Source of the DNA: a virus
Virus record (IMG/VR): IMGVR_UViG_3300042559_001065
Location: 1 to 33,961 of that record
Direction: 5' to 3' (one strand)
DNA length: 33,961 nt
Every line of letters starts with the position of its first letter. Position 1 is the stretch's first letter. Below, in pieces: positions 1 to 6,543 of the stretch. The notes under the pieces are model-generated. The model ran no database searches. It was not told the origin of the DNA and saw nothing but the letters and a program-made list of their open reading frames with translations. Position numbers and translations under genes: made by a program.

Positions 1-195
1 TTGTGCGATAATTTCACGAGTATTTACCTCCTTGATTAAGTACGAATCCACAAACCACGCCGCCCCAACTGCAAGTGCATACTTGCTAAGACCGACCGCG
101 AATGTGCTAAAACTCCCATCTCCCACTCCTAAGGTCGCACCAAGTGCAATTACTGATAATGCGACCAAAGGGACAAAGGTCTTCAATGCATCCAT
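1..195 (-). CDS. Small membrane protein, holin-like (3' end cut off)
   Basis: The reading frame starts with ATG at 195 and stays open for 65 codons to the window edge, so the C-terminus is missing. AGGA lies 9 bases before the start. The product has two hydrophobic stretches, about residues 6-22 (FVPLVALSVIALGATLG) and 30-48 (TFAVGLSKYALAVGAAWF), followed by a polar, charged segment VDSYLIKEVNTREI. Two membrane helices in a small phage protein fit a holin, but no lysin is visible next to it to support that. A DUF350-like membrane family is another possibility because of the helix-then-KEVNTREI arrangement. It follows the glycosyltransferase genes by 11 bases and is probably the next gene of the same transcript. 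Function is not established. Confidence 0.6.
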   Translation of the reverse strand, partial: MDALKTFVPLVALSVIALGATLGVGDGSFSTFAVGLSKYALAVGAAWFVDSYLIKEVNTREIIAQ

Positions 196-206
196 TGTGA
201 TTATTC

Positions 207-842
207 CTAAATAGAAACTAAAATGCGTCTAAGCTGTGGATTAAATTGCTTAGACTCTAGTATTGTATATTCCGTTGTTGTAATCCCGCTCTTGGCTTCC
301 GTATCCAAAAGCGAAGCCTGAAACTTAGCCCAGTTTTCTTCTTGCCATTTGTCATAGTTCTCACGGTCATGGTCATCACTGTAGAACCAGCCCTCCCTTC
401 TTGCAAAGCCTGTCAATACGCATCTCCAATATAGATCGTCATCGTCAACGGCCCAACCCCAGTATTCATTGGAGTAGCCGTTTATTTTGCGGTAACTATC
501 TTTGTCAAATAGAGTCACTCCACCAAAGTAAGCACGGTAAGGCATATCCCATTCGTATTGCTCTACATACCTTGCCAAGTGAGTAGGCATCGTAACTGGT
601 GAATAGTCCGCGTCTTGAGCGTACATATCCACATCATGAAAACAAAAGTAATCCGCGTGCTGAGACTCTAGGAATCCTATGTTTTTCATCATGCCCGTAT
701 TAAAGAGCTTGCCTTCCTCTTGCTCGACAATCGTTATGCCAAACTCCAAGCCCTGAGCCTCAAGCGTCTTGAATAAGTGAGGCACTTGTTTACGGATGTG
801 AGCCTCACGATTGCGGTAGGGAATAATTACTTCAAGTCTCAT
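207..842 (-). CDS. Beta-1,4-galactosyltransferase-like glycosyltransferase (GT7 family)
   Basis: The 211-residue product carries, in order, the hallmarks of the GT7 / beta4GalT fold: IIPYRNREAHIRK (residues 6-18), FNTGMMKNIGF (47-57), the metal-binding DVD in FHDVDM (68-73), YFGGVTLF (105-112) and NGYSNEYWGWAVDDDD (121-136). In animal beta4GalTs the last motif reads NG.xNNYWGWGGEDDD, so GGE is changed to AVD here; the acidic run is kept. The family transfers a sugar, usually galactose, from a nucleotide sugar with Mn2+. No signal peptide or membrane helix is seen, so it should act in the cytoplasm of the infected cell. It overlaps the GT25 gene upstream by 11 bases and forms a sugar-modification group with it and the methyltransferase. 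The acceptor could be a virion protein, DNA or host glycan; this cannot be told from sequence. Confidence 0.85.
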   Translation of the reverse strand: MRLEVIIPYRNREAHIRKQVPHLFKTLEAQGLEFGITIVEQEEGKLFNTGMMKNIGFLESQHADYFCFHDVDMYAQDADYSPVTMPTHLARYVEQYEWDMPYRAYFGGVTLFDKDSYRKINGYSNEYWGWAVDDDDLYWRCVLTGFARREGWFYSDDHDRENYDKWQEENWAKFQASLLDTEAKSGITTTEYTILESKQFNPQLRRILVSI

Positions 843-1437
843 GTAGTTCGCCTCTTGTTATTGATTCCCATTTGTTTAAAGACTCTCTTGCATTCGATTG
901 GATAAAATACGGCTTGCGGACTGCATAGACATTGAAGTCTTTTTGAAAGTAAGCAAGAGCGACATCCAAAGGAACTTGCTCTTCATAGATTGCAATTTTA
1001 ATTGCCCCCTCTGCAAAGTCCTTATACCGTTTACTCAAATAGAGTATAGCATGAGCCGCCGCTAAGCCTGTAACCTTTACTAAGTTTTCGCTGAAGTTCT
1101 TTACCGTCATTCTCTTATTAGCTGTTGACCAACCAAGATAGATCGCATCCGCGCCGTGTGGAATATCTATCTCTTCGCGGTAGTCTTCGGTAACTTGCGC
1201 ATCGTCTTCAAGTATTAGCAACGGCGCTTCACCTGACTGCAGTGCATCTATATGAGATTGTCCACATCCGACAAAGTGCTTATCGAATTTCGTGACTTCA
1301 GGCGGTGCTATTACTTTTGCACTTATCCGCTCGGTATATTCCATACCAAGCATTCCAAATTGACGCTCCATTGCAATGCGATTGCTAAGAGCCGTATCCA
1401 AATTGATATACCTAACCTCGCACTCGGATAGTCTCAT
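832..1437 (-). CDS. Glycosyltransferase family 25 (LPS-type)
   Basis: The 201-residue product begins with the GT25 pattern VRYINLDTALSNRIAMERQF (residues 8-27), typical of LPS galactosyl/glucosyltransferases and of collagen galactosyltransferases. It then has GCGQSHIDAL (57-66) and LLILEDDA (73-80), where the EDD acidic cluster binds the metal and nucleotide sugar. No membrane segment is seen. The start ATG overlaps the stop of the upstream gene (ATGA), so it is translationally coupled. It lies directly upstream of the GT7-like gene, which suggests that the two enzymes build or extend the same glycan in two steps. Substrate and linkage are inference. Confidence 0.85.
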   Translation of the reverse strand: MRLSECEVRYINLDTALSNRIAMERQFGMLGMEYTERISAKVIAPPEVTKFDKHFVGCGQSHIDALQSGEAPLLILEDDAQVTEDYREEIDIPHGADAIYLGWSTANKRMTVKNFSENLVKVTGLAAAHAILYLSKRYKDFAEGAIKIAIYEEQVPLDVALAYFQKDFNVYAVRKPYFIQSNARESLNKWESITRGELHET

Positions 1438-1694
1438 TCCAAGTTCTCCAATATGTAAAACTCCGCTTTTACCATCGCATCGTTAAGACTCATATTACGG
1501 AAGCGAAGCTCCAAAGCATATCGGCCTGTTACTTTGTTGGTTAACTTCAGCTTCCATCCCGAACCCGCGAGAAACAGGCGCGCCTCGAAAGGCACGCCGT
1601 TCTTCATTATCTCGGTCTTGAAGTCTTTATCTTTGAGCTCCTCCCAGTCAAGAGTAGGCATCTCATCAAAGCTATCGTTAAAATGGTATAGCAT
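1434..1694 (-). CDS. Hypothetical protein, 86 aa, overlapping the SSB gene
   Basis: No family is recognised. The N-terminus is acidic (DSFDEMPTLDWEELKDKD) and is followed by a compact part with alternating polar and hydrophobic residues (FEARLFLAGSGWKLKL, RYALELRF) that looks like a small beta-rich domain. The first ATG lies inside the last codons of the upstream SSB gene, a 17-base overlap; the alternative start at Met12 (1661) would remove the overlap, so the N-terminus is uncertain. The stop overlaps the start of the GT25 gene by 4 bases. Sitting between SSB and glycosyltransferase genes, it gives no clear functional clue. Confidence 0.7.
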   Translation of the reverse strand: MLYHFNDSFDEMPTLDWEELKDKDFKTEIMKNGVPFEARLFLAGSGWKLKLTNKVTGRYALELRFRNMSLNDAMVKAEFYILENLE

Positions 1695-2001
1695 CGGGAA
1701 CCTCTACAGGCGCTGGCTTGTTTTCATAAATCTTAGCGAGCTTGATACTTGTTATGTATCCTATCCCGCCTTCTTTCTTTTGGTATTCCTTACCACCGAC
1801 AAAGCCCTCTGCAATTACTTGAGTACCAACTGGATACCCTCGCATGAGTTCGACCTTATCGTTGATCGCCTCGAACTTGATAAATTCAGGATACTTGCTT
1901 GTCGAATCCTTTACCACGATCTCCGCTTTGGTGAACTTGTCGGAATACTTTACAGGCGCTCCAACATACACTACCTCGCCGCTAATCTCAATCTTTGCCA
2001 T
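1678..2001 (-). CDS. Single-stranded DNA-binding protein, DUF3127-like
   Basis: The 107-residue product (start at MAKIEISG) looks like the OB-fold DUF3127 group common in Bacteroidota: an N-terminal strand pattern KIEISGEVVYVG, then KAEIVVKDSTSKYPEFIKFEA (split by a loop), a central VGTQVIAEGFVGGKEY and a closing GYITSIKLAKI. It ends with PDAIPF, which matches the acidic-plus-IPF tip by which bacterial SSBs recruit partner proteins. AAGGAG lies 8 bases before the ATG at 2001, which is why this start is preferred over an in-frame codon at 2010. The likely role is protecting single strands during phage replication and recombination and recruiting the nuclease, Sak4-like ATPase or helicase encoded upstream. 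The first 14 bases overlap the methyltransferase gene. Confidence 0.8.
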   Translation of the reverse strand: MAKIEISGEVVYVGAPVKYSDKFTKAEIVVKDSTSKYPEFIKFEAINDKVELMRGYPVGTQVIAEGFVGGKEYQKKEGGIGYITSIKLAKIYENKPAPVEVPDAIPF

Positions 2002-2569
2002 TCTCTGCACTCCTTGAAATGTATAACCATGACTTGCCGATAATTTGCAAGTCCGTAAAATATGTATCTACTGCTTGTTTGACTGTTTCATGCGTCGTAT
2101 AATCATGACCGCCAATCATTCCGCCCGGCTTAAGTTTCGGAAGCCATATCTCAATATCCACGCAAACAGAGTCGTAATCATGCGAGCCGTCGATAAAGAT
2201 AAAGTCTACGCTCTGCTTTTTGAATTTCTTAGACGCTTGAGCGCTTGTCATGTCGTAGGTTCTAATCACCTTGCTAACAGGCTCAATGTTTGCATGATAT
2301 TCCGTTCGTAATTCGCCACTTTGGCATTTAAAGTCGTAAAAGTCACTCACGGGATTGCGATGCTCTTCAGAGCCGAGAAAATGATCTACTGCATGGTAGG
2401 TAATATCCTTACCGCTGTTTAGGATTTCCACACCTGCATAAGCGGCGCTCTTGCCTTTCCAAGCTCCGATCTCAACAAACTTTGCGCCGTCTTCGGCTTT
2501 GTCAATGGCTAGCTTGATAATCTCTTCGTAGTCAAACCAGCCTTGAATGTTTTGGTAGTAATGATTCAT
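1988..2569 (-). CDS. Class I SAM-dependent methyltransferase (Methyltransf_24-like)
   Basis: The 193-residue product has a Rossmann-type methyltransferase core: the SAM-binding motif KFVEIGAWKGKSAAY (residues 30-44), the acidic strand end ITYHAVDHF, and the later DFIFIDGSHDYDSV with a downstream KPGGMIGGHDY. These match the small-molecule or sugar methyltransferases of the Methyltransf_24 / TylF-like group rather than DNA methylases (no NPPY). The start at 2569 (MNHYYQ) overlaps the stop of the preceding gene by ATGA and is preferred over the in-frame codon at 2593. It sits close to two glycosyltransferases, so methylation of a sugar or surface group is a reasonable inference; the substrate is unknown. 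Confidence 0.82.
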   Translation of the reverse strand: MNHYYQNIQGWFDYEEIIKLAIDKAEDGAKFVEIGAWKGKSAAYAGVEILNSGKDITYHAVDHFLGSEEHRNPVSDFYDFKCQSGELRTEYHANIEPVSKVIRTYDMTSAQASKKFKKQSVDFIFIDGSHDYDSVCVDIEIWLPKLKPGGMIGGHDYTTHETVKQAVDTYFTDLQIIGKSWLYISRSAENGKD

Positions 2570-2814
2570 TCTTTTATAAATGGTATAGTGCAAAGAGTTT
2601 GGAAATGTCTTGTTACTGATATTCCATGATATGATAACCTAGATTCTAGGCATGACAAATATGAAACCATGATACCTAGTTGAATACGTAATAAATCTTT
2701 CTCGTTTTTTGCTACACTCTTAAAATCATCTGAAAGAATAAAATCATGTAGAATTACGCTTTTTTCTGCAAGTTGATTGTATTCATTTTCTAAACGCAAT
2801 AACCAATCTTTCAT
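2566..2814 (-). CDS. Acb2/Tad1-hairpin-like small helical protein (candidate anti-CBASS sponge)
   Basis: The 82-residue product has two predicted helices split by a loop: WLLRLENEYNQLAEKSVILH, then FILSDDFKSV, then LLRIQLGIMVSYLSCLESRL (about residues 41-60). The pattern ExxxLxxK...FxxSxxFKS...LLxxQLxxMxxYxxxLxxRL resembles the small phage Acb2 family (formerly crAss001_48-like), whose members bind cyclic nucleotides and block CBASS and Thoeris defence. The last 20 residues (from about SVTRHFQ) are not part of that pattern. GGAG lies 5 bases before the ATG. The region is AT-rich: 18 of 60 bases are G or C at 2641-2700. The assignment rests on a motif read by eye and needs a profile search. 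Confidence 0.55.
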   Translation of the reverse strand: MKDWLLRLENEYNQLAEKSVILHDFILSDDFKSVAKNEKDLLRIQLGIMVSYLSCLESRLSYHGISVTRHFQTLCTIPFIKE

Positions 2815-2844
2815 AAATACTCCATTTGTTTAACTCTAATATAC

Positions 2845-3165
2845 TCAAATATCTATGGACTTTACAAATTCTTCAAAATTTCTTATTATGCAATATCGGT
2901 ATCCTGCATTCTCTACTTGGCTTTGCCACCACTTTTGGCGGTCTGTTTGCCGGCCCGTCGCGGTCTTAAACTCCAAAAATATCGGGCCGCTCTTCGATAG
3001 ATAGGTCATATCTGCAACGCCCGAGATCATTCCCATCACTTTGAGCTGCGCGCCTTGCCTCGCATCGCGGGGGTTATTGTGATTCATATACAAAAGCCCG
3101 CGCTCTCTTGGGCAATTATTCCAATGCCATGTAAAGCAGTGCGCTTGTAGTTGTTGTTCAGTCAT
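2845..3165 (-). CDS. VRR-NUC domain nuclease
   Basis: The 106-residue protein is a complete stand-alone VRR-NUC nuclease of the PD-(D/E)xK superfamily. Visible are an N-terminal helix with Glu3 and Gln4, the catalytic pattern GVADMTYL (Asp52), then FLEFKTATGRQTDRQ with Glu65, Lys67 and Gln74, and the closing helix with the strand YRYCIIRNFEEF. Stand-alone phage members cut branched or flapped DNA and are usually linked to replication and recombination. The start overlaps the end of the 53-residue gene by 8 bases. The adjacent SF2 helicase and adenine methyltransferase genes fit a DNA-processing role. Confidence 0.88.
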   Translation of the reverse strand: MTEQQLQAHCFTWHWNNCPRERGLLYMNHNNPRDARQGAQLKVMGMISGVADMTYLSKSGPIFLEFKTATGRQTDRQKWWQSQVENAGYRYCIIRNFEEFVKSIDI

Positions 3166-3319
3166 TCAGCAAATAATCCATCATTGCGTAAAACTTCGGA
3201 CTCCATCTTAGTAACTCTGCAAGCCAAGCAAACAGCATAATACGCGCCGTATCATGAGACACGCCGTATTCCATGACTATGTCATCTATCATGTCGTTAA
3301 GCCATTGCTCGGTAGTCAT
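3158..3319 (-). CDS. Hypothetical protein, 53 aa
   Basis: A short reading frame fills the gap between the 173-residue gene and the nuclease. It starts with ATG in an ATGA overlap with the upstream stop and ends overlapping the nuclease start, so it fits the translationally coupled pattern of the module. The product MTTEQWLNDMIDDIVMEYG continues with a helix rich in aromatic and hydrophobic residues (ARIMLFAWLAELLRW). It looks all-helical and amphipathic; no family is recognised. Confidence 0.65.
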   Translation of the reverse strand: MTTEQWLNDMIDDIVMEYGVSHDTARIMLFAWLAELLRWSPKFYAMMDYLLND

Positions 3320-3837
3320 GAGAAATGCAAGGTCTTTATAGTTGGCAAATTACTCCAATTAACGCAATAAAATTTATTGCCATCTTCTCCTGTAGTTTTT
3401 TCTGTAAACAAGTCAGGACGCTCTAAGAACGCTTCGTATAAAGTTTTTGTTTTTATCATTGAGATAGATAGACAATTTAAGTTTATTGGATTATCAAAAT
3501 ATGCTTGGAATGTATATGCTGGATAAAAATACTCATGTTTTATTGCATCAAGTCTCTTTTGTAACTCCGTCTTATTACCTGAGCTTAATTCTGCTCTAAT
3601 AGTAAAAGTATTATATGCTCTTTCCCATTGAGCACGCCATGCTATCCCTTGCAAACCTATCGCATTTTGTCTAATAATATCAACACCTGAATATACATCC
3701 ATCATCGCTATTATAGATTCAGGATCCTCTTCTTCTATACTTATAAATTTGCCATCCAAAAATTCAGGTAAAATTGAATTTTTTATACTTTGGAATGCAG
3801 TTGCACTTTGTGATAAACTATCCCTCCAACTACGCAT
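3316..3837 (-). CDS. Hypothetical protein, 173 aa, next to the adenine methyltransferase
   Basis: The product resembles a phage-associated group of unknown function marked by GVDII...GLQGIAWRAQW, YNTFTIRAELSSGNKTE and YPAYTFQAYFD. The order Asp, then hydrophobic strand with GIAxRxQW, recalls a nuclease-like core, but the match is too weak to claim catalysis. The stretch is AT-rich (16 of 60 bases G or C at 3481-3540) compared with the neighbouring helicase gene, which suggests separate acquisition. It lies 4 bases downstream of the Dam-like methyltransferase gene and could be its functional partner (for example restriction-like or host-takeover), but that is only an inference from position. 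Confidence 0.7.
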   Translation of the reverse strand: MRSWRDSLSQSATAFQSIKNSILPEFLDGKFISIEEEDPESIIAMMDVYSGVDIIRQNAIGLQGIAWRAQWERAYNTFTIRAELSSGNKTELQKRLDAIKHEYFYPAYTFQAYFDNPINLNCLSISMIKTKTLYEAFLERPDLFTEKTTGEDGNKFYCVNWSNLPTIKTLHFS

Positions 3838-3841
3838 ATTT

Positions 3842-4882
3842 TTACCCCTTATGTGGTATAAAAAAAGGAGAAGGTATTTGCCTTGGATTCTCTGGCATTT
3901 TTGTCATATTTTTCAAAAGCTCTGCTGCTTGCTCGCCAAATGCTGCCATCTGCAGCCAAAGGGCAGGGCGTTCATCTACTCCATTTGGTCTGACAAAAAT
4001 CATTGCTTGAAACAATCTAAGACCTGTACATGATTGCCAAACTTTAGAAGCCCATAGAGCATTCATTGGAATACTTGCTAACATTATCCCATTATTATGT
4101 TTTATCATTTTATCAGCCCAAGGTTCAGGATCACTGTAAGGTGGATTGCACCAAACCAATCCCTCCCAATCTTGATCAAGTCCATTGTCATATATGTTAA
4201 ATCTTTTTTTTGCAGGAACATTACTGTGAGTTGTGTCTATAGGGCTGCATACATCAATATCAAACTCAATTCCCAAAGAATTAAAGAGCCATTTAGGAGT
4301 ATACCACTCATCGCCTATGTTTATCTCTATTTGTGGCTTTTTGTTTTTTATACTATCAAGCAAATCAATTTCTTTACGCTCCTTCTCTTTCTCTTTCACC
4401 ACCTGCAGTACCGCCGTTCTTGTAGCAAGATCATCATTCTCTCGTGCCTCTTGCTTAATCTGCTCAACTATCTCTTTATTGGCTGCAAGGGTTTGGAAAC
4501 GCTCTACCTGTTGCTTGTTAAACCCCAACTTTGTAGCCGCTTCTTGTTTGGTTTCAATAGGTTTGGGCTTTGCCTCAAAAGTAGATTCCTCAGTAGTGAG
4601 GATTTTACTTTCTCTTTTATTTTCCCAATGCTTACCACTCGCCTTCGGCATCCTTGCCAATATCTCACCAATCTTCACCTCGGCATCAAGAAGCGCTTCG
4701 GCTAACATTTGAGCCTCTTCTTTCTTTTGCTGGCGAACGCCCTCTGCTACATCAAGTTTATCAAGTGCCTTGATACCAGCCCTAACCATCGCGAGCTTAT
4801 CGCGTCCAACAAGCACAAACTGAGCAAGGTCTTCAATCTTGCTAGGTAAATTACTCTCTACTCTCATCACTCCATTACTCAT
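3842..4882 (-). CDS. DNA N6-adenine methyltransferase with N-terminal helical domain
   Basis: The C-terminal half of this 346-residue protein is a phage Dam-type methylase: DEWYTPKWLF (residues 191-200), DIDVCSP (208-214) and the catalytic WCNPPYSDPEPWADK (244-258). The N-terminal 170 residues are a charged helical region with ARMPKASGKHWEN and TKQEAATKLGFNKQQVERFQ (about 111-130), a helix-turn-helix-like segment known from ParB-like or phage regulatory proteins. The product would methylate adenine in phage or host DNA, possibly against restriction or as a replication or packaging mark. Its ATG overlaps the helicase stop (ATGA). DNA around the NPPY region is AT-rich relative to the N-terminal coding part. 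Confidence 0.88.
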   Translation of the reverse strand: MSNGVMRVESNLPSKIEDLAQFVLVGRDKLAMVRAGIKALDKLDVAEGVRQQKKEEAQMLAEALLDAEVKIGEILARMPKASGKHWENKRESKILTTEESTFEAKPKPIETKQEAATKLGFNKQQVERFQTLAANKEIVEQIKQEARENDDLATRTAVLQVVKEKEKERKEIDLLDSIKNKKPQIEINIGDEWYTPKWLFNSLGIEFDIDVCSPIDTTHSNVPAKKRFNIYDNGLDQDWEGLVWCNPPYSDPEPWADKMIKHNNGIMLASIPMNALWASKVWQSCTGLRLFQAMIFVRPNGVDERPALWLQMAAFGEQAAELLKNMTKMPENPRQIPSPFFIPHKG

Positions 4883-6300
4883 ACCAAATGCCTCGTTTTA
4901 TCTTTGTGAATAAATAACCAGCCTTTCGCATATCCCATCGCATCGCGGTAGGCCTCGGCTTCAGTTCGCAACTTACATAAACTTTGCAGAACATACAACG
5001 GATGTAATTTACCCGCCTTGGTTAAGGCAATCCAATCCGGCAAGCCTCCGAGCTTAGCCATCTCGCGTGCCTCGTGCTTTGTCAATATAACTAACTCTTC
5101 TAGAACTTCGCGTTCTGTTTTCGGGATAAGTTTTCCACACTCCGAGCAAACTCTTGCAGAGGCATATAGGAACGCGTCGCAATGTATGCAATTCTTGTAA
5201 ACAGCCAAACCGTCCCGCTTCTTCTTTGGCGGCTTAGTCCAATCCCGTGAATCGTCCCACATCCCAAAGCGGTAAAGGTTATTCCCGAAGTCCAAGACCG
5301 TGAATGAGTCCTTACCCTCGCAAGTCCGAGAGCCGCGTCCGACCATCTGAAGAAACAACGGCAAACTCTTAGTAGCTCGGTATAAAATAACCGTCTCAAT
5401 ACTCGGCTCGTCAAAGCCCGTGGTAAAAAGCCCTACATTGATTAAAACGGCGGCGGGGGTCTCTTTGTACCACTTAAGAGCGTTTCGCCTTTCTACGAGC
5501 CCCGCAGATCCGTCCAATGATATTACAGGGTGCCCCGCCTTCTCAAATTCTGCATACAGTTCAGCCGCGCTCTTTAAATTCGGCGCAAAAGCTATGGCCT
5601 TTGTATTCGGCGTCCACCTCTGGTAGTTTTGCACGGCTCCCTTAAATATCTGCATTCGTGAATACTCGGCCGCCATGGAATCAGCATCGAAGTCGCCGCC
5701 TTTGGTTTTTACGCCGCTTAAGTCAATCGGTACGGAATAGTATGAAGGCTTGGCAAGGTAGCCATCGGAGATAAGGCTCGGAATAGTTGAAGCCTCGACC
5801 ATGTAAGTATAGAGATCGGTCAACGGCGTTCCCTTCCCCTCTCGGTACGGCGTGGCCGTCGCTCCAAGCACTCTCGCATGAGAGGGAAGAAGAGGGAAGA
5901 GCTTGTCGAATGTTCGCTTGTGGCATTCATCAAATATGAATAAGTCAACCGAGTTTAGCAGTTCGCTGTAGATCCGCTGTTCAGCTCGGCGGTATATCGT
6001 CTCGATCATAGCAACGAAAATACGCTGGCTTGAGTTGACTCTGGTAGTCTCGGCGGTAATGAGTTCAGGAACGATAGCAAGGTTATTAAGCGCCCCGCCT
6101 GCTTGCCATAATAGTTCGCCTCGGTCGGTAAGTATCATCACTCTTTTGCCTTTCTGCAGTGCGCCTTGAGCGATAGCAGAGAACATAACCGTTTTTCCCG
6201 CTCCGGTCGGAGCGCAAAGAATGACTTTTTTATGGCCATCAGCATAGGCTTGTCGAAGGTTTTGGATAGCAATTTCTTGGTATGGTCTTAGTGAAATCAT
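4879..6300 (-). CDS. Superfamily 2 DNA helicase (DEAD/DEAH, RecG/UvsW-like class)
   Basis: The 473-residue protein has a full SF2 set: Q-motif-like LRPYQEIAI (4-12), Walker A APTGAGKT (30-37), DECH box (124-127), GATATPYREG (146-155), and motif VI QMVGRGSRT in the second RecA domain. The C-terminus carries a four-cysteine zinc ribbon, CIHCD...CSECGK. It should unwind or remodel duplex or branched DNA during phage replication or recombination. Notably, the ATG at 6300 has no Shine-Dalgarno; its leader is made of the GTAGTAAG repeats, the nearest of which ends 3 bases from the start. This suggests regulation by whatever binds the repeats. Confidence 0.93.
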   Translation of the reverse strand: MISLRPYQEIAIQNLRQAYADGHKKVILCAPTGAGKTVMFSAIAQGALQKGKRVMILTDRGELLWQAGGALNNLAIVPELITAETTRVNSSQRIFVAMIETIYRRAEQRIYSELLNSVDLFIFDECHKRTFDKLFPLLPSHARVLGATATPYREGKGTPLTDLYTYMVEASTIPSLISDGYLAKPSYYSVPIDLSGVKTKGGDFDADSMAAEYSRMQIFKGAVQNYQRWTPNTKAIAFAPNLKSAAELYAEFEKAGHPVISLDGSAGLVERRNALKWYKETPAAVLINVGLFTTGFDEPSIETVILYRATKSLPLFLQMVGRGSRTCEGKDSFTVLDFGNNLYRFGMWDDSRDWTKPPKKKRDGLAVYKNCIHCDAFLYASARVCSECGKLIPKTEREVLEELVILTKHEAREMAKLGGLPDWIALTKAGKLHPLYVLQSLCKLRTEAEAYRDAMGYAKGWLFIHKDKTRHLV

Positions 6301-6323
6301 AATGTAGTAAGTGTAGTAAGAGT

Positions 6324-6351
6324 GTAGTAAGAGTTTTTTAACTCTTACTAC
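6324..6351. repeat. Perfect 12-bp inverted repeat inside the iteron cluster
   Basis: GTAGTAAGAGTT (6324-6335) and AACTCTTACTAC (6340-6351) are perfect reverse complements around a TTTT loop, and a further T-A pair extends the stem to 13 bp. It is built from two iterons facing each other. No T-run follows on either strand, so it is not an intrinsic terminator. A cruciform or a dimer-binding site for the initiator is more likely. Confidence 0.75.
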
Positions 6352-6453
6352 ATCGTAAGTTGTTATAATTTAGTGACTTACATAATTGTAGTAAGTGTAG
6401 TAAGTAAATATTTAAAATAAACTATTATAGAATAATAAGAGTAATAGTATATT

Positions 6454-6500
6454 GGCCTATATGTATATGTAATTGTATAATAGTTTTAGGCCTTTTTTTT
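6454..6500 (+). terminator. Hairpin with plus-strand T8 run, terminator-like
   Basis: GGCCTA (6454-6459) pairs with TAGGCC (6487-6492) around a 27-base AT-rich loop and is followed by eight T (6493-6500) on the plus strand. On the minus strand no T-run follows. As a plus-strand element it would stop antisense RNA entering the primase gene; it might also belong to origin function. The stem is short and the loop long, so termination is uncertain. Confidence 0.35.
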
Positions 6501-6543
6501 GCTAAGTCTTACTACATTTTGAATAGGGCAATTTTTGTTAAAT

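Noticed and set aside
1534-2043. Plus-strand open frame of 169 codons
   Set aside because: It covers the antisense of the SSB and of the 86-aa gene, has no start context, and its residues look random; both minus-strand genes have clear family or coupling evidence.
4097-4705. Plus-strand frames of 202 and 159 codons
   Set aside because: They are antisense to the adenine methyltransferase, whose motifs are intact.
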